Shown here piece by piece: positions 1 to 11,106 of a stretch of 64,000 bases of DNA. The translations under genes and the position numbers were made by a program. The notes under the pieces are model-generated. The model did no database searches and was not told where the DNA came from. It was given only the letters and a program-made list of their open reading frames with translations. This DNA is from Atrichornis clamosus (lineage: Eukaryota > Chordata > Aves > Passeriformes > Menuridae): NCBI GenBank assembly GCA_013400975.1, contig WBMZ01003495.1, positions 1-64,000 on the forward strand, in the 5' to 3' direction. Each line of letters begins with the position of its first letter. Within the stretch, counting starts at the first letter, position 1.

Positions 1-279
1 TCCTCTCCTGAGCAGTGGAAGAACCCACAGATGATGACTGACCAGAACTCCCATTCCCTGTTTCCCTGCTCCATTGGGGTAGGAGGTAGAGCTGGGAGGA
101 GGGAGTGGAGGGGGGAGAAGCTGTTTTCTAAGGGCTCATTTTACTTCTCGTTATCCTTCTCTATTTCTGTTAGTGTAATAAATTCACTTTAATATCTTTA
201 AGCCTGTTTTTGCCTATGATCTCTCCTGGCCCGTATCTCTCGTGGGTGCATGGCATCCAGCTAGGGTCAACCTATGACA
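1..279 (+). mobile_element. 3' part of an ERVL-type LTR, truncated by the window edge
   Basis: This is the downstream part of an endogenous retrovirus LTR read in the plus direction. The end carries the characteristic avian ERVL-type block: a GGGTGCATGGCATCCAG-like stretch, then AGGGTCAACC, then a terminal ATGACA at 274-279. Upstream are a G-rich purine stretch (80-118) and an AATAAA polyadenylation signal at 177-182. The same family, on the opposite strand, is present at 53587-53685. The 5' end lies outside the window, so target-site duplications cannot be tested. The family assignment is from recognition of the terminal sequence. Confidence 0.75.
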
Positions 280-388
280 ACTTCCCATTTTAATAACAAG
301 GTATTTTTTTCCTCATTTTGAAGTAGACTGTGGTTTTAATCACTTATCTCTAAAACGACCTTGCCATAGTATTAAATTCATTAATGTG

Positions 389-844
389 TGTCCTGTTTTC
401 AGCCAGGGCAGGGTTAATGTTTGCAGTAGCTGGGAAGGGACATGATTAGGACAAAAAAGTTATCCTATACCACCTCATGTATTTGCTGGGGAAAGGGAGA
501 GGGACTCTCTTCCAGGGAGAAGGAGCTCCTTTTGGTGGCAAAGGGAGCCATCTCGTATTTTCTGTTAGCAGTTTGGTTTTTTTTAACGTGTGAATCATTT
601 TTATTATACCCCCTGTCATTAGTATTGTTGCTGTTACAACTTGTTTTCTTATTTCATTGCTGTTTCCAGTAAATTGTTCTTATCTCAACCTCTGTTCTTT
701 GCTTTTTGTGCTTCCAATTCTCCTCTCCATTCTGCCTCAGTGGGAACAGGGAGGGGGAAATGGGAGAGCAAGAGAGTAGTATGTGGTTTAGGAGAGTCTT
801 GGTGGGGGCACTGAATTGGGGAGTACCATTCCTAAACCACGAAA
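389..844 (+). mobile_element. Solo LTR, ERVL-like, diverged
   Basis: The element starts with TGTCCTGTTTTCAGCC, close to the start of the better preserved LTR at 24913 (TGTCCTGGTTTCAGCT). It contains the downstream block TTGTTCTTATCTCAACCTC (about 673-691), also shared with that LTR, then a purine-rich stretch, and ends near CCTAAACCACGAAA. The typical CA terminus seems to be mutated to AA. Flanking 5-mers ATGTG (384-388) and ATGTC (845-849) could be a decayed 5-bp target-site duplication with one mismatch. No internal retroviral genes are present, so this is a solo LTR. The open frame of 76 codons at 442-672 is incidental. Confidence 0.7.
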
Positions 845-3800
845 ATGTCACAGCATTGAAATAAAAAATACAGGTTTAACTTCTGCTGCTGTTAATCATG
901 TGATAGCCTTTTTACTCATGGCTTTCATAATTAGACTTCCTTCTTTCTTGTTTATTTATCTTGATAAGCATTTTATCATCAAATGAAATGAAATATATTT
1001 GCCCCTTCAAATAGTGAGAGCTTTTCTGGTTGGTAAGGGCTAAGGTAATAATGTTGAAAGGTGTCTTTTTCCTGGCTTTCAGAGTTTTTCTCTATGGGTT
1101 GAAAGCAATAAAAGCTTAATAAATTAGGATGCCAGAGAACAATAGAACTTGTATCAGCTTGTGTGATATAATACCCAGATATTACTTAAGGTTTATCCCC
1201 AGACCTATGAGAATGTAAAATGTTCTTTGTCAATTAAAGATGTTAGGAAAACAGAAACAAACCAACACCACCAACAAAAAACACAGTCTTGGACTTTATT
1301 CCATCTACCTAGTTTTGACAATATTTTACTGCAAATGCATCCTTTTAACCTTTTAATGAATACATAGAAAAGGTAGAGCTCCAGTACTCATGGAAAAAAC
1401 CCCTCAAACTGCATCAGTATACACCTGATATCTTAGAGAAAATTAGAAACCTTTCACTCCCATGTAAATTTTTGAAGTGTGACTGAAGCAATATTGTGTT
1501 GGGTTGGATGGCAGTCTCTGTCCAGAGTCTGGAAACAATTGCTGACAGGCAGGTTGCAGCAGTGTAATTGACAGCAGATGTGAATTTGTAGATTCACACC
1601 TGAAATAAATTCATAAACCATATTTGCAAGAATATTTTTACATCTGAAATTGTTCTATATATACTTCTTGTATAAAATGCTAGAAGCTATCGGGCTCCAG
1701 GACTCAGCGATGGCTTATGTAGGCACTGTCTTTGCTTCAAAAAGAAATTAAAACACAGCCCCACACATGAAATCAAGATATGCACTCAATTAAAATAATT
1801 GGCTGATTATAATTAGATCAAGGAGACCTGGAAGACTTGATTTACAAAAAGGATTAGATGAATTAAATATGTACTGGCTAATCAGGTGTCCACACCTACA
1901 CTAGATTAAATCTCAAAGAAGGCAGATAGTTATTTAAGGCTAAGAAAAGATGTCTTGTTAGTTTAAATGATCCAGTGTAAAGTCTAAGTAACAAATTATT
2001 CTCCTGGATTGAAGAATTAACTATGGGAAGAATTAACTATGGGAAAATATCTTGTGCATTTAAAATTAGAATCCATAATATATGTAAAAGCAGTCTTGTA
2101 CTGGGTTGAAAGCAACCAACAGGATGCTGTAGGTGATCAAAATAATGCCTTATGAATTCTTTATTTTTTGCTTTGGTTTTAGAAAAAAGATCCTGATCAT
2201 TTTCAGCATGGGAAATAGCTAAAAGTAAAAAGCCTGTTAATCTTGAGCTTGGGTTTCCTCATCTCACACTTATTATATGTGCAATGTATTCTAATATACA
2301 AAACCAGGACCAATACAGTAGGATACTGTATAGGGAGGAGATGTATGACAGCCAGCTCTACAATCATCTATTTAACGATAGAGACATGCAAACAATCTTG
2401 TTCTTGCTGCTTGTATATGCTGTGTTAGTAGACAGGATTCAGATAGTTCTTTAGATCCTCATGCATTGTTTTGATATAAAAATTTTAGTCATGAACTCAT
2501 CCTATTTACCCAAGTGTTAGTTGAAATAGATAATCTTTGTAAATGGCTGGAAGATTCAACATTGAAAAAGAGAAATAATGTGCTCTGTGAACTGTAAATC
2601 TCTGTTATTGCATTGCTCTCAAAGAATCATTGTATATTACATTTGAAATGACAGAGTAGACTAGGAGTTTTCCAAAATCTAGAAGTCTGGGATGAAAGAC
2701 CTGGTCTGCAAAAGTTTATTTAATATCTCCTAGTTAGTCTCAATGACAGCAAGCATGCTCTGGATTCTTTCAAGATGGATCTGTGTTCCATTAGCTGCAG
2801 AAATAGAAAAGCATGAATAAAAGCTGTAAAAAGTAACTGTGCTTTGGATAAAAAGAGAAACAGGAACCACATGTGCACAAACAAGACACCCACATTAAAT
2901 AGGTCAAAATAATTTAAATGCACATTGTCATACTGTATAACTGATAATGTATATTGTTTCAGGCTATATTAATTTTATGCACTTGTAACTAGTAACTAAT
3001 TATATCTAGATTAGAGAGTACTCCTTTATAAAGAGATTATTTGTATTTAATGTGCACTGATTAATCATGTAGCTGTATCTATTTTTAGAAGCATTAGATG
3101 CCTCACAAAGAAGTTAATTACCTGGCATAAAATGAGAATACAAACTTCTGATGTGCTATAGAAGAGAAGGGGTTTTTATATTAAATTAAATTTGTTCTGA
3201 AGATTTACTTTACAGAGATTACAAATTGTGCTAATCCTGACTGTTTTTGCTCACTTTGAACGATGGTAAATACATGAGTTTTGATGTGTACAATTGCATA
3301 ATATTACTGCATATTAATTTTCATTCTGCATTTGTTCTATAGCGAAAAGCTTACCAAGAGAAAGAATTCAACTACTTACACACTGTTATTTTGTCATTTG
3401 TTCAACCAGAGCACAACAACAGAAAGCAGAACTAGACAGAGATTGTATCATGTTAGTGTCATGGTTATCACTGTGAAAAGGGAAAGCAAACTTCCTGAAA
3501 ACTTTTATAGATTGTCCTGAAATTACAGTGCTTTTATTACCTACACACAATGAAGGGTGTGAGGGCTGTTTTTCCCCCTCCTGCTTTGACTGGTTTTGAC
3601 CAGTTGAATGTATAATTAAGCCACCGTTTGCTTCCTTTTGAAATCTGGGATGCTTGTTCCTGTCAGACAGGCAGTACTTCTGTTCCCTATAAACGCTCTC
3701 TTCATATCACCTACTCTTCTAGTAGCACGGCAAATATCCTTCTTCCTGTCTTTTATCCTGTATCATTTGCAATAGAGTCATAAAAAATATCCAGGTCAGT

Positions 3801-4295
3801 TCTAATAATTCTAGTTACTGCTGTTTGGCTGTTTATATGGGCAGCAATGAAAGCAGGATAAAAAAAAAGACTAAAAACTCTTTCTCTGGAGAAAAGAGTT
3901 TATAGAAAAATGAAGTTTAGTAGGAGAGATACTGTAGCATCTTCTCCAGAGAGTAGTAATATCACCTCCACAATCATCTAATACTTTAATTTAATAATTG
4001 TGCCTTATCATTTGCTGGTCATAATTGCAATGTAACACTTAAAATTACAGTTCAATAAACCACTTTTGTTGTGATTTATACCAATTATTACTGTATATTA
4101 ATATATATGAATTAATTATATGAACCAGAATACTTCAAAGGAAATTGTGTTCTATGATCCTAAACTTTGAAAAAGTGAGCAGGAAAATATGAATCTACAT
4201 GATAAATTAATCTCCAACTCTTGTAACTGATCTGAGATTTTACTAATTAGTTGTAATTGTTTATCATAAATTCTATGGCAGGGTTTTGCATCCAT
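845..4295. other. AT-rich non-coding DNA without a recognisable gene
   Basis: No frame longer than about 70 codons and no recognisable protein is seen on either strand. It contains a perfect 16-bp tandem duplication (2012-2043), a short inverted repeat around 3876-3900 (AACTCTTT...AAAGAGTT) and a TAAT-rich stretch near 1780-1880. Nothing else stands out. Confidence 0.6.
2012..2043. repeat. Perfect 16-bp tandem duplication
   Basis: AAGAATTAACTATGGG occurs twice back to back at 2012-2027 and 2028-2043. This is most simply a replication-slippage duplication. Confidence 0.9.
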
Positions 4296-5175
4296 TCATA
4301 AAGTCATTAAAGGTGGAAAAGACCTTTAGGGTCATCAGGTCCAACCATCAGCATACCACCACCAGCATGTTCACCATTAAACCATAGGTGTCATATCCAC
4401 ACATTTTTTGACCACTTCAGAATTGGTGGTGATTCCACCACTTCCCTGGGCAGCCTGTTCCAATGCTTGATAACCCTTTTGGTGAAGAAATTCAATATCC
4501 AATATAAACATTACCTCCCACAGCTTGAGGCCATTTCTTCTTCTCCTGTCAGTTGCTATCTGGAAAATGCAACTGACCCCCATTTCACTACAACCTCCTG
4601 TCAGGTAGCTGGAGAGAGCAATAATGATCTTCCTTTTCTCCAGGCTAAACCACCCCAGTTGCCTCAGCAGGTCCTCAGAGGACTTGTGCTCCAGACCCTT
4701 CACCAGCTCCGTTGCCCTTCTCTGGACACTGAAGCACCTCAATGTCTTTTTTGCAATGAGAGGCAAAGAACTGGGTACAACACTTGAGGTGTAACCTCAC
4801 CAGTGCCGAGTACAGGCGGACAGTCACTGCCCTGGTCCTTCTGATCACACTATTCCTGATACAGGCCAGGATGTCCTTGGCCTTCTTGGCCACCTGGGCA
4901 CTGCTGGCTCATGTTCAGCTGCTGTGGACCAGCACCCCCAGGTCCTTTTCTGCTGGATGCTTTCCAGCCACTCTGCCCCCAGCCTGTAGTGCTGCAGGGG
5001 GTTGTTGTGACCCAAAAGCAGGATGCGGCACTTGGTCTTGTTGAATCTCATACCGTTGGTCTTGGCCCATTGATCCAGCCTGTCCAGATTCCTCTGCAGA
5101 GCCTTCCTGCCCTCCAGGAGATCAACACTATCTGGGGCTGGCCATTGAACCAGTTTTTTACTCAGTGAGGTACTG
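4296..5175 (-). mobile_element. CR1 LINE, 3' part of ORF2 plus 3' UTR, 5'-truncated
   Basis: On the minus strand this encodes, in pieces, the C-terminal part of the CR1 ORF2 reverse transcriptase protein. At 4845-5051 the peptide MRFNKTKC...LGHNNP matches the segment after the reverse transcriptase core. At 4675-4893 it reads ILACIRNSV and [11 protein letters not shown]. At 4377-4766 it reads [18 protein letters not shown], then RRRRNGLKLWE and LDIEF. The frames change between these pieces, so at least two frameshifts have broken the ORF, although the usual stop region near 4377 is kept. The 3' end on the minus strand, about 4296-4350, has the typical CR1 tail wording (AAAAGACCTTTAGGG, GGTCCAACC on the plus strand). 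The upstream limit near 5175 is approximate. CR1 is a non-LTR retrotransposon whose copies are usually 5'-truncated, as here. This copy is dead. Confidence 0.95.
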
Positions 5176-7569
5176 CACTACTGTGATGGTATATTTGGAA
5201 TGTCAGCACAAGGACCAGATTGTCATGTTAGCAGTGATTAGTACATGTAGGTCACTCAGTTTGAGCACATCACTTGTTTAAAGACACAGGATAATTAATT
5301 GTGTAGATAAGCATTTATTTCCTCCAAATTTTTGCTATACCAAGGAGCTACTGTTAGTTTCATAACATGAAATTAAACTTTTGGGTTTCAGTCTCCAGTG
5401 TTCTACCATTTCCAAGAAAGGTCAGGCCTCTTCTCTACTTGTAAAGTGCCCACATTGCTGAATAATATAAATTACCCAGCTTTTCTTTGTCTTCTTCCAT
5501 GGATTAGTCACTTTTTTGTTTCATAGAGCATCCTCCATATCCTTCAACCCACCAACTGAAAAATAGTAGTAGAACACAGGAAATCAGAAGTATTGACTCT
5601 CAGTCTTAATCTGGTGTCTGCAATATTATTTAGTCTGTTTGCCTTACAGTTATTGACTCTTTCTGTGTATCTAGAATGTTTTTTCCTTTCTTCTGCACAG
5701 AGACTTTATTAGATCAGATTTGTAAATCATTTGAAAATAAAAAAATATTTTTAAACCCTTAGGAATTTACCATGGCTAATACGTGCGCTAATCCCTGATT
5801 TCGGCTGTGTGACAAGTGTCATTAAACAACAAAAAAATAGACTACTTTTCCTTCTTCAGGAATTTAAATTTACTGCTATCTGTGATACCAAGCCACTTAG
5901 ATATATTAAATGATGACAGTTCTTTGAAGGTGCTAATCTACTGAGGAGACAGGTATTAATGTTGTTAATGTCTCTCTGAGGTACATCATGGTGGATTAAC
6001 ATCAGACATCTGGGAATATTTAGAGCTGTGTTGATGACACTTGAGGTAGAAATTATTAGTAGGGACAGTTGTCCTCCAACATTGCATACAGGTTGACATA
6101 TGTACACTGAGCACTGTGGTGATCTCTGAGGACACAGAGAAACGAGTCCTGTTTAATTATTAAATTAGGCTGTGAAATTTCTGTGCAGTTTATAAAAAAG
6201 GGGGGGGTTTTGTTCCTTAAACAACTGGGTTTAATTGTTAGTATTAAAATAAAACACTGCTGTTAAAAGCCAGCAGGTAGCTTTAATAATGTGCATCAAA
6301 TCATGTAAATATGAATGGATACCCTAGTGTATGAGCCCTAATCAATTCATCAGAGATTCCTAATAATGAAGCAATTAATTTGAGATGCGAAAAGATCACT
6401 TGCCTTCCAGAGCTGACAAGTTGCATTTCAGTTCACTTCTTCCTTCTCTCCTCTTGGCAAAGCTGAGTTTTTGCTCACAGCCATATGTGTCAGACTTACC
6501 ATCTGTCAGAGTATTGGTGCTGCCTGAAGAGATACTGCACAAACACACATATCTAAGCAGTTTAACCAGAACCGGTTGCAAGCCATGCACTGTAAAAATT
6601 GTATTCAAAACTGTTTGCCTTTTATGTTGTGCTTTTCCAAAGCAACAGCAGCTTTGGGAAGGATAAAGACTAACCCAAGCCAACCAACAAACCCAACCCC
6701 CAGTAAGCAGTGCAGTTGCAAGATGTATCACAGCTCTTGGTAAAGGCAGTAAGAGCATGGAGGAGAATTTGATCATGTAATTTAGGTGGTAATGAGATCA
6801 CTGTTATTTCAAAGCTTGCAGCATGATAACTTATAAATCCAGAGGCTAAATCCTACAAATAAGGTATGATAATTGAGTACAAAATGAAGGTGTGAAGAAA
6901 TAATGCTAATCTTCTGGACAAATACAACTGCCACATGGAGCTGTGTGTTATGTAGTGAAAGCTGCTATGCTAAAACAATTTGTGTCTGTGGTGTAGTAAT
7001 ATATTCCAGTATTCCCCAGTTGAACAGGAGGTAGGCATACCCATAGCCTTAGCCCACCTTTTTTATATCAGAAGCAAGAGTGACTTTGGCAGGCGAGCTG
7101 GCTGTAATTGGCTGTGCTCAGCACCTTAGCAGATGTGCTCAGCATGCATTAGGATCAGACTATTTTGTCTCTACGAAGCAAAACAGCACTAAAAGCCACT
7201 GGAGGTTTTGCTTGACTAGGGCTTCCAAATTGGCCACTGGGTCTGTTTTCACTCCTAAGAAACATGTCATTTTCTCATGTATATTGGCTTTTTACTTCAA
7301 AAATATTCTTAACCTAGCTACTATTTGTGTGCTGAATTTGAAATATACTGAGAATGAATTATGGTATGTGTTGAATTAGATAAGTTCACCTTTGCAATTC
7401 TACAGGTTTAAGAATGATGTAGAATGATTAAGATGATGTTAGGTGATGTAGCAGTGGGTTTTTTTTCATCTAAAGGGCTGATGATAATATGCTCCCTAAG
7501 GAATTAGTTTTCTAAGGAACTTTGTTTTAATTCTATCACCTCACAGTTCTGTTCCAGCCTTCATAGGTT
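5176..7569. other. AT-rich non-coding DNA, candidate conserved element inside
   Basis: No gene is recognised. An 8-G run follows an A run at 6195-6207. A CpG-retaining segment with a TAATCC-type motif at 5771-5830 and a TAAT-rich segment at about 6300-6390 are reported as findings. The frame of 126 codons on the minus strand at 6396-6776 shows no recognisable motif and overlaps a plus-strand frame. Confidence 0.55.
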
Positions 7570-7835
7570 ATCATAGAATCACAAAATATGCTGAATTGGA
7601 AGGGACCCATCAGGATCATTGAGACCAACTCCTGCCACTGCACAGGAACCCCAAGAGCCACTGCATGTGCCTGAGAGCATTGTCCAAATGCATCTTGAAC
7701 TCTGTCAGTCTTGGTACTCTGACTACTTCCCTGTGGAGCCTGTTCCAGTGCCCAACCACCCTCTGGGTGAAGAACCTTTTCCTGATATCCAACCTAAACT
7801 TCTTCTGACTCAGCTCCATGCTGTTTCCTCAACCG
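7570..7835 (-). mobile_element. CR1 LINE 3' end
   Basis: The minus strand of 7616-7819 encodes a peptide containing FRLDIRKRFFTQRVVGHWNR followed by LHREVV and ALRHMQW, which is the conserved C-terminal end of CR1 ORF2. The plus strand reads AACCTAAACTTCTTCTGACTC and CTGTTCCAGTGCC, as expected for the antisense of CR1. The 3' UTR tail lies at 7570-7615 (ATCATAGAATCACA on the plus strand). Only about the last 65 codons are kept, so the copy is strongly 5'-truncated. It belongs to a CR1 subtype different from the copy at 4296. Confidence 0.93.
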
Positions 7836-10821
7836 TGGTCATGATTGTGGAGAGCTAGAGATTATACTTGCACAATATTTTGGTAATTTTAATTTATTAA
7901 ATTTGTTAATGTCTTAACAAGCATGGTTCTGTGTAGTAATAGAACCTTACATTTATTTATAGGATTATTATGCTATTTAAAACTAATCAATAGGAAGGAG
8001 ATAGCTCCAAATAGTACACTTTCAGAGCAATATATTTTATAATAACTAATGTATAAGGTGTTAGGAATTGAAGTCTCTGAATCCCTCCTGTCATTTGGGA
8101 ATGCAGTATTACTTCCCCGTCAAACAGTATACTGGTGTGGTTTGGGTTTTTTTGTCTGCCTGAACTAAAGCTATGAACAAAATGTAATTGAAAGTGCATT
8201 GCCAGATGGATTGCCTTTGAATGTTCCCAGAACAAGAGATACAGCTTGTCTCTAACTAAAAGTAGAAATAATATTTTTAGTGATGTTTTTGTAAAACCTG
8301 GAAGAAAATGTCCAACAATTTACTTAATTAGTAATAACAATGAGTGAAATAAGTGCCAATAAGAATCAGACTGTAATCTGTATTTATAAAAATCCACGAA
8401 GTGAGATTTGACATTCCCTGGATAGCTTTGCTCAATGTCAACAGGAATAGAGGGACTCCACTCATAATGTCCAATACGCTGCTCAGTTTTCTTGTTACAG
8501 CTCTTGAAAGGCTCCGTGTCCTTTTCTTCTGGCTCAGTTCCAGGGCAGCAGGCCCTGTACCAGTGCTAATGTGAGACAGATTACCAGATGCAGAAAAATG
8601 ATCTTCCAGAAGCATTAGATCTACCTTGTATCTGTGAAGTTGATTTCACTCCCAGCACTCTCTGGAGACTTTCTTCTGTGCATGTGTCTTTTCAGGGCAG
8701 AATTGGTTTTCAGGCCCTCAGCTGATTTTTTTAATAAGGAAGTTGATTAAATGCTGGATCATAGATTATAAATAACTAAATAACCACATTATATCACTTA
8801 GTAAATTGTTGTGTATTGTGAGAACTTGCTTTGGCCTTGTATATGAACATTGTAGTACTTGAAAGAGCTTTTTATCACAATATGCAAATACTTGAAATCA
8901 GGTTTTCTGTAAGGTAACATTGCCTACATGCGCTTATTCCTTGACAACATTGCACGGAGGACCTAATTTTCCCTCCATTATTTTTTCTGAATGAATTTAC
9001 AATTCTTTGTGTTCAGGCAGTTTGTTTTAGCCTGTTACCCAAGAATCTTGTCACAGAGCTTTAGAGGGCAGTGAGTGCCATTAATTTTGCTCCCTGAAGA
9101 TGAGCTCTTAAATTGAGCTGTACTGTCTCTGTTCTTTTTCATTGGCTTAACTGTTTTCTAAAATATTTTATTCTGATTTTGTTTTATGTTATTTTACTTG
9201 GCTATTAGCTTAACAAGAAGTATGGGAATTGGGCTGAGTTCTTTCTACCTCCTGCTTTGTTCCTGGTTTTTCAGTTCCTGTCTCATGTGGATTTAACAGT
9301 TTTGTATTACCCTCAGAGGCTGTGAGATGCATTAGTGCATTAGGGTCATGCAGCTACCTGTGTTAAGTGTTAAATACGTCAGAATATGTCTTCACAAAGT
9401 CCTCTTATGCCTTATTTGAATTTTGGAAGTGTTGTGAAGGGAGAGAAGACAGTAGTCAGGAGACAAAACTTTTTTTACCAGATCTATCTACAGATTAATG
9501 TGAAACAGATGAAGCAGAAGAATATCTGTGGATCCAAAAATCCTAACATTGTTGTTTTCAGAATTAGAACATGACAAAGTCTTCTTTAGATGCAGGAAGA
9601 ATATTTCTTTCTTTGGGAACTTTGGATCACTTACAGCTATTGTTGCTGGCTTTCTTTATCTAAAGAGATTACTTTCTCATAATTTAAACATAAGGTGCCA
9701 GAACAATTTTTCTTCAATGATTTAATCTTCAGTAGAGACACATTTCTGTGGAAGAATACCTTCTTGCTTGAAAACTAATAAACAAGCTTTTAAAAAACCC
9801 CAAGCCCTCAAATCTCTCAGAATTGTTGAGGACTTTCAGGTTTATACAGATCTAATCATAGTTGGTTGTTGTTATTTTTACAATATATCAGTTCCCAGCC
9901 TGGTAGGTGTGGAAATACTTCCCATTTGCCTGGTGTCCTATCTTTATCAAAATCAAGGCCAAGGAAATTAAAAAAAAAAATTATGTCAACTTTGAGGGAA
10001 AAAACCCCTTCAAAATCACTCTAAATCAGAGCTTTCTGGTTGAGAGTCCTAATGAACTCGATACATTAGAACTCATAGCAGTACAGGAAAACAGTAAAGC
10101 TATTTGCAGATACAGCTGGGAGTTTTACCTCAGTGTGGCAGGTTAACATCACTCTGTGAATGATAATAGATTCAACCTGAAGCTGGGAAATACTGTAATC
10201 TCTCTTGTGACTGGGAAATGAAGAAGGAAAAACTGCATTGCTGATATAAAACAGGCAATGTAACAGCTTTTACAGATGGCAGAAAACTCATTGTCACACC
10301 CAGGAGGTGTCTGGGAGCTGACAGCATCTGTGTCAGGTCAGGTATTTCACAGTTCTGCATGCTTCCTTTTTCTTTATTGTGGTGTTGCTCAGTGCTTTGA
10401 GAAATTCCAGCTACCTATTTCTTGAAGAAAACTAAAGGACCCATACAGTAATGGTTAATAAAATCATAAAGGTCATAGAGAGGTAAAATAGTTTCCAAGA
10501 GAAAGAATATAGAGCACCAGATGGTGCAGGTGTAATGTTCATAACAAACTCATAGTAGCTGTTCTTTAACTTATACTATATATACTTATATATAGCTATA
10601 ACTTATAGCTTCTACGTAGCCTCTACAACTTGCTGCTTATTATGGATATTTTGGACTTATGATAAACAACTAGATCATTTCCTAAAATAAAGAATCTACA
10701 AGAACTCTTCCTATGATGACTAACACAATGCTCCTGGCTCAAGATTTCACTGAGCTGCAAATTGGAAAGTATTCATAGGGAATAGCAATGCCTGCTTTCT
10801 TTGTACCCAAACTCCTGCCTA
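7836..10821. other. AT-rich non-coding DNA without a recognisable gene
   Basis: Frames of 62-95 codons occur on both strands but carry no motif that I recognise. The segment 8400-8610 is slightly richer in GC and holds a 95-codon minus frame (8328-8615) that I cannot assign. An AT dinucleotide-rich stretch lies at about 10572-10612. Confidence 0.55.
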
Positions 10822-10827
10822 GTTATG
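10822..10827. repeat. Target-site duplication, left copy (GTTATG)
   Basis: GTTATG directly precedes the LTR and is repeated directly after it at 11101-11106. A 6-bp duplication is typical of class II (ERVK/alpha-beta-like) retroviral integrases. Confidence 0.85.
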
Positions 10828-11100
10828 TGTGGTAACACAGACCTTTCCCTCGGGAACTTTTCTCTTCTTCCTTCTATGTTTTGCAAATAGAGATAAAAGC
10901 TTGGATGTTATTGAAAACTGTCTCTGGAAAGATGGACATTCTACCTGGCCTATCGGCCTAGGGGGAGGTATTGAATTGAACCAATCCGGACGACCTTTGG
11001 AAAGTCTATATAAGTTTTAGAATTAAATAATAAATTCAGATTTTCTGCCTCACCCGAACTCGTCTGGTTCTTTCGCTCTGCCAGTGGTTCAACAGCGACA
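10828..11100 (+). mobile_element. Short solo LTR, class II (ERVK-like), with 6-bp target-site duplication
   Basis: The 273-bp element begins TGTGGTAACACAG and ends AACAGCGACA, so it has the TG...CA ends of a retroviral LTR. Inside, in the plus direction, are a TATA box TATATAAG at 11007-11014 and an AATAAA polyadenylation signal at 11029-11034, a spacing and order that fit a compact U3-R-U5 layout. The following U5-like part (CTGCCTCACCCGAACTCGTC and a CTTTCGCTCTGCC stretch) is typical in style of avian class II LTRs and keeps several CpGs, which suggests a fairly young insertion. Perfect GTTATG duplications flank it. No internal gag, pol or env sequence is present, so the provirus was lost by LTR-LTR recombination. 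The exact family name is not known to me. Confidence 0.88.
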
Positions 11101-11106
11101 GTTATG
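11101..11106. repeat. Target-site duplication, right copy (GTTATG)
   Basis: Direct repeat of 10822-10827. The pair delimits the LTR to the base. Confidence 0.85.

Noticed and set aside
4467..5168. Several plus-strand open frames of 85-106 codons
   Set aside because: They are antisense shadows of the minus-strand CR1 ORF2 remnant.
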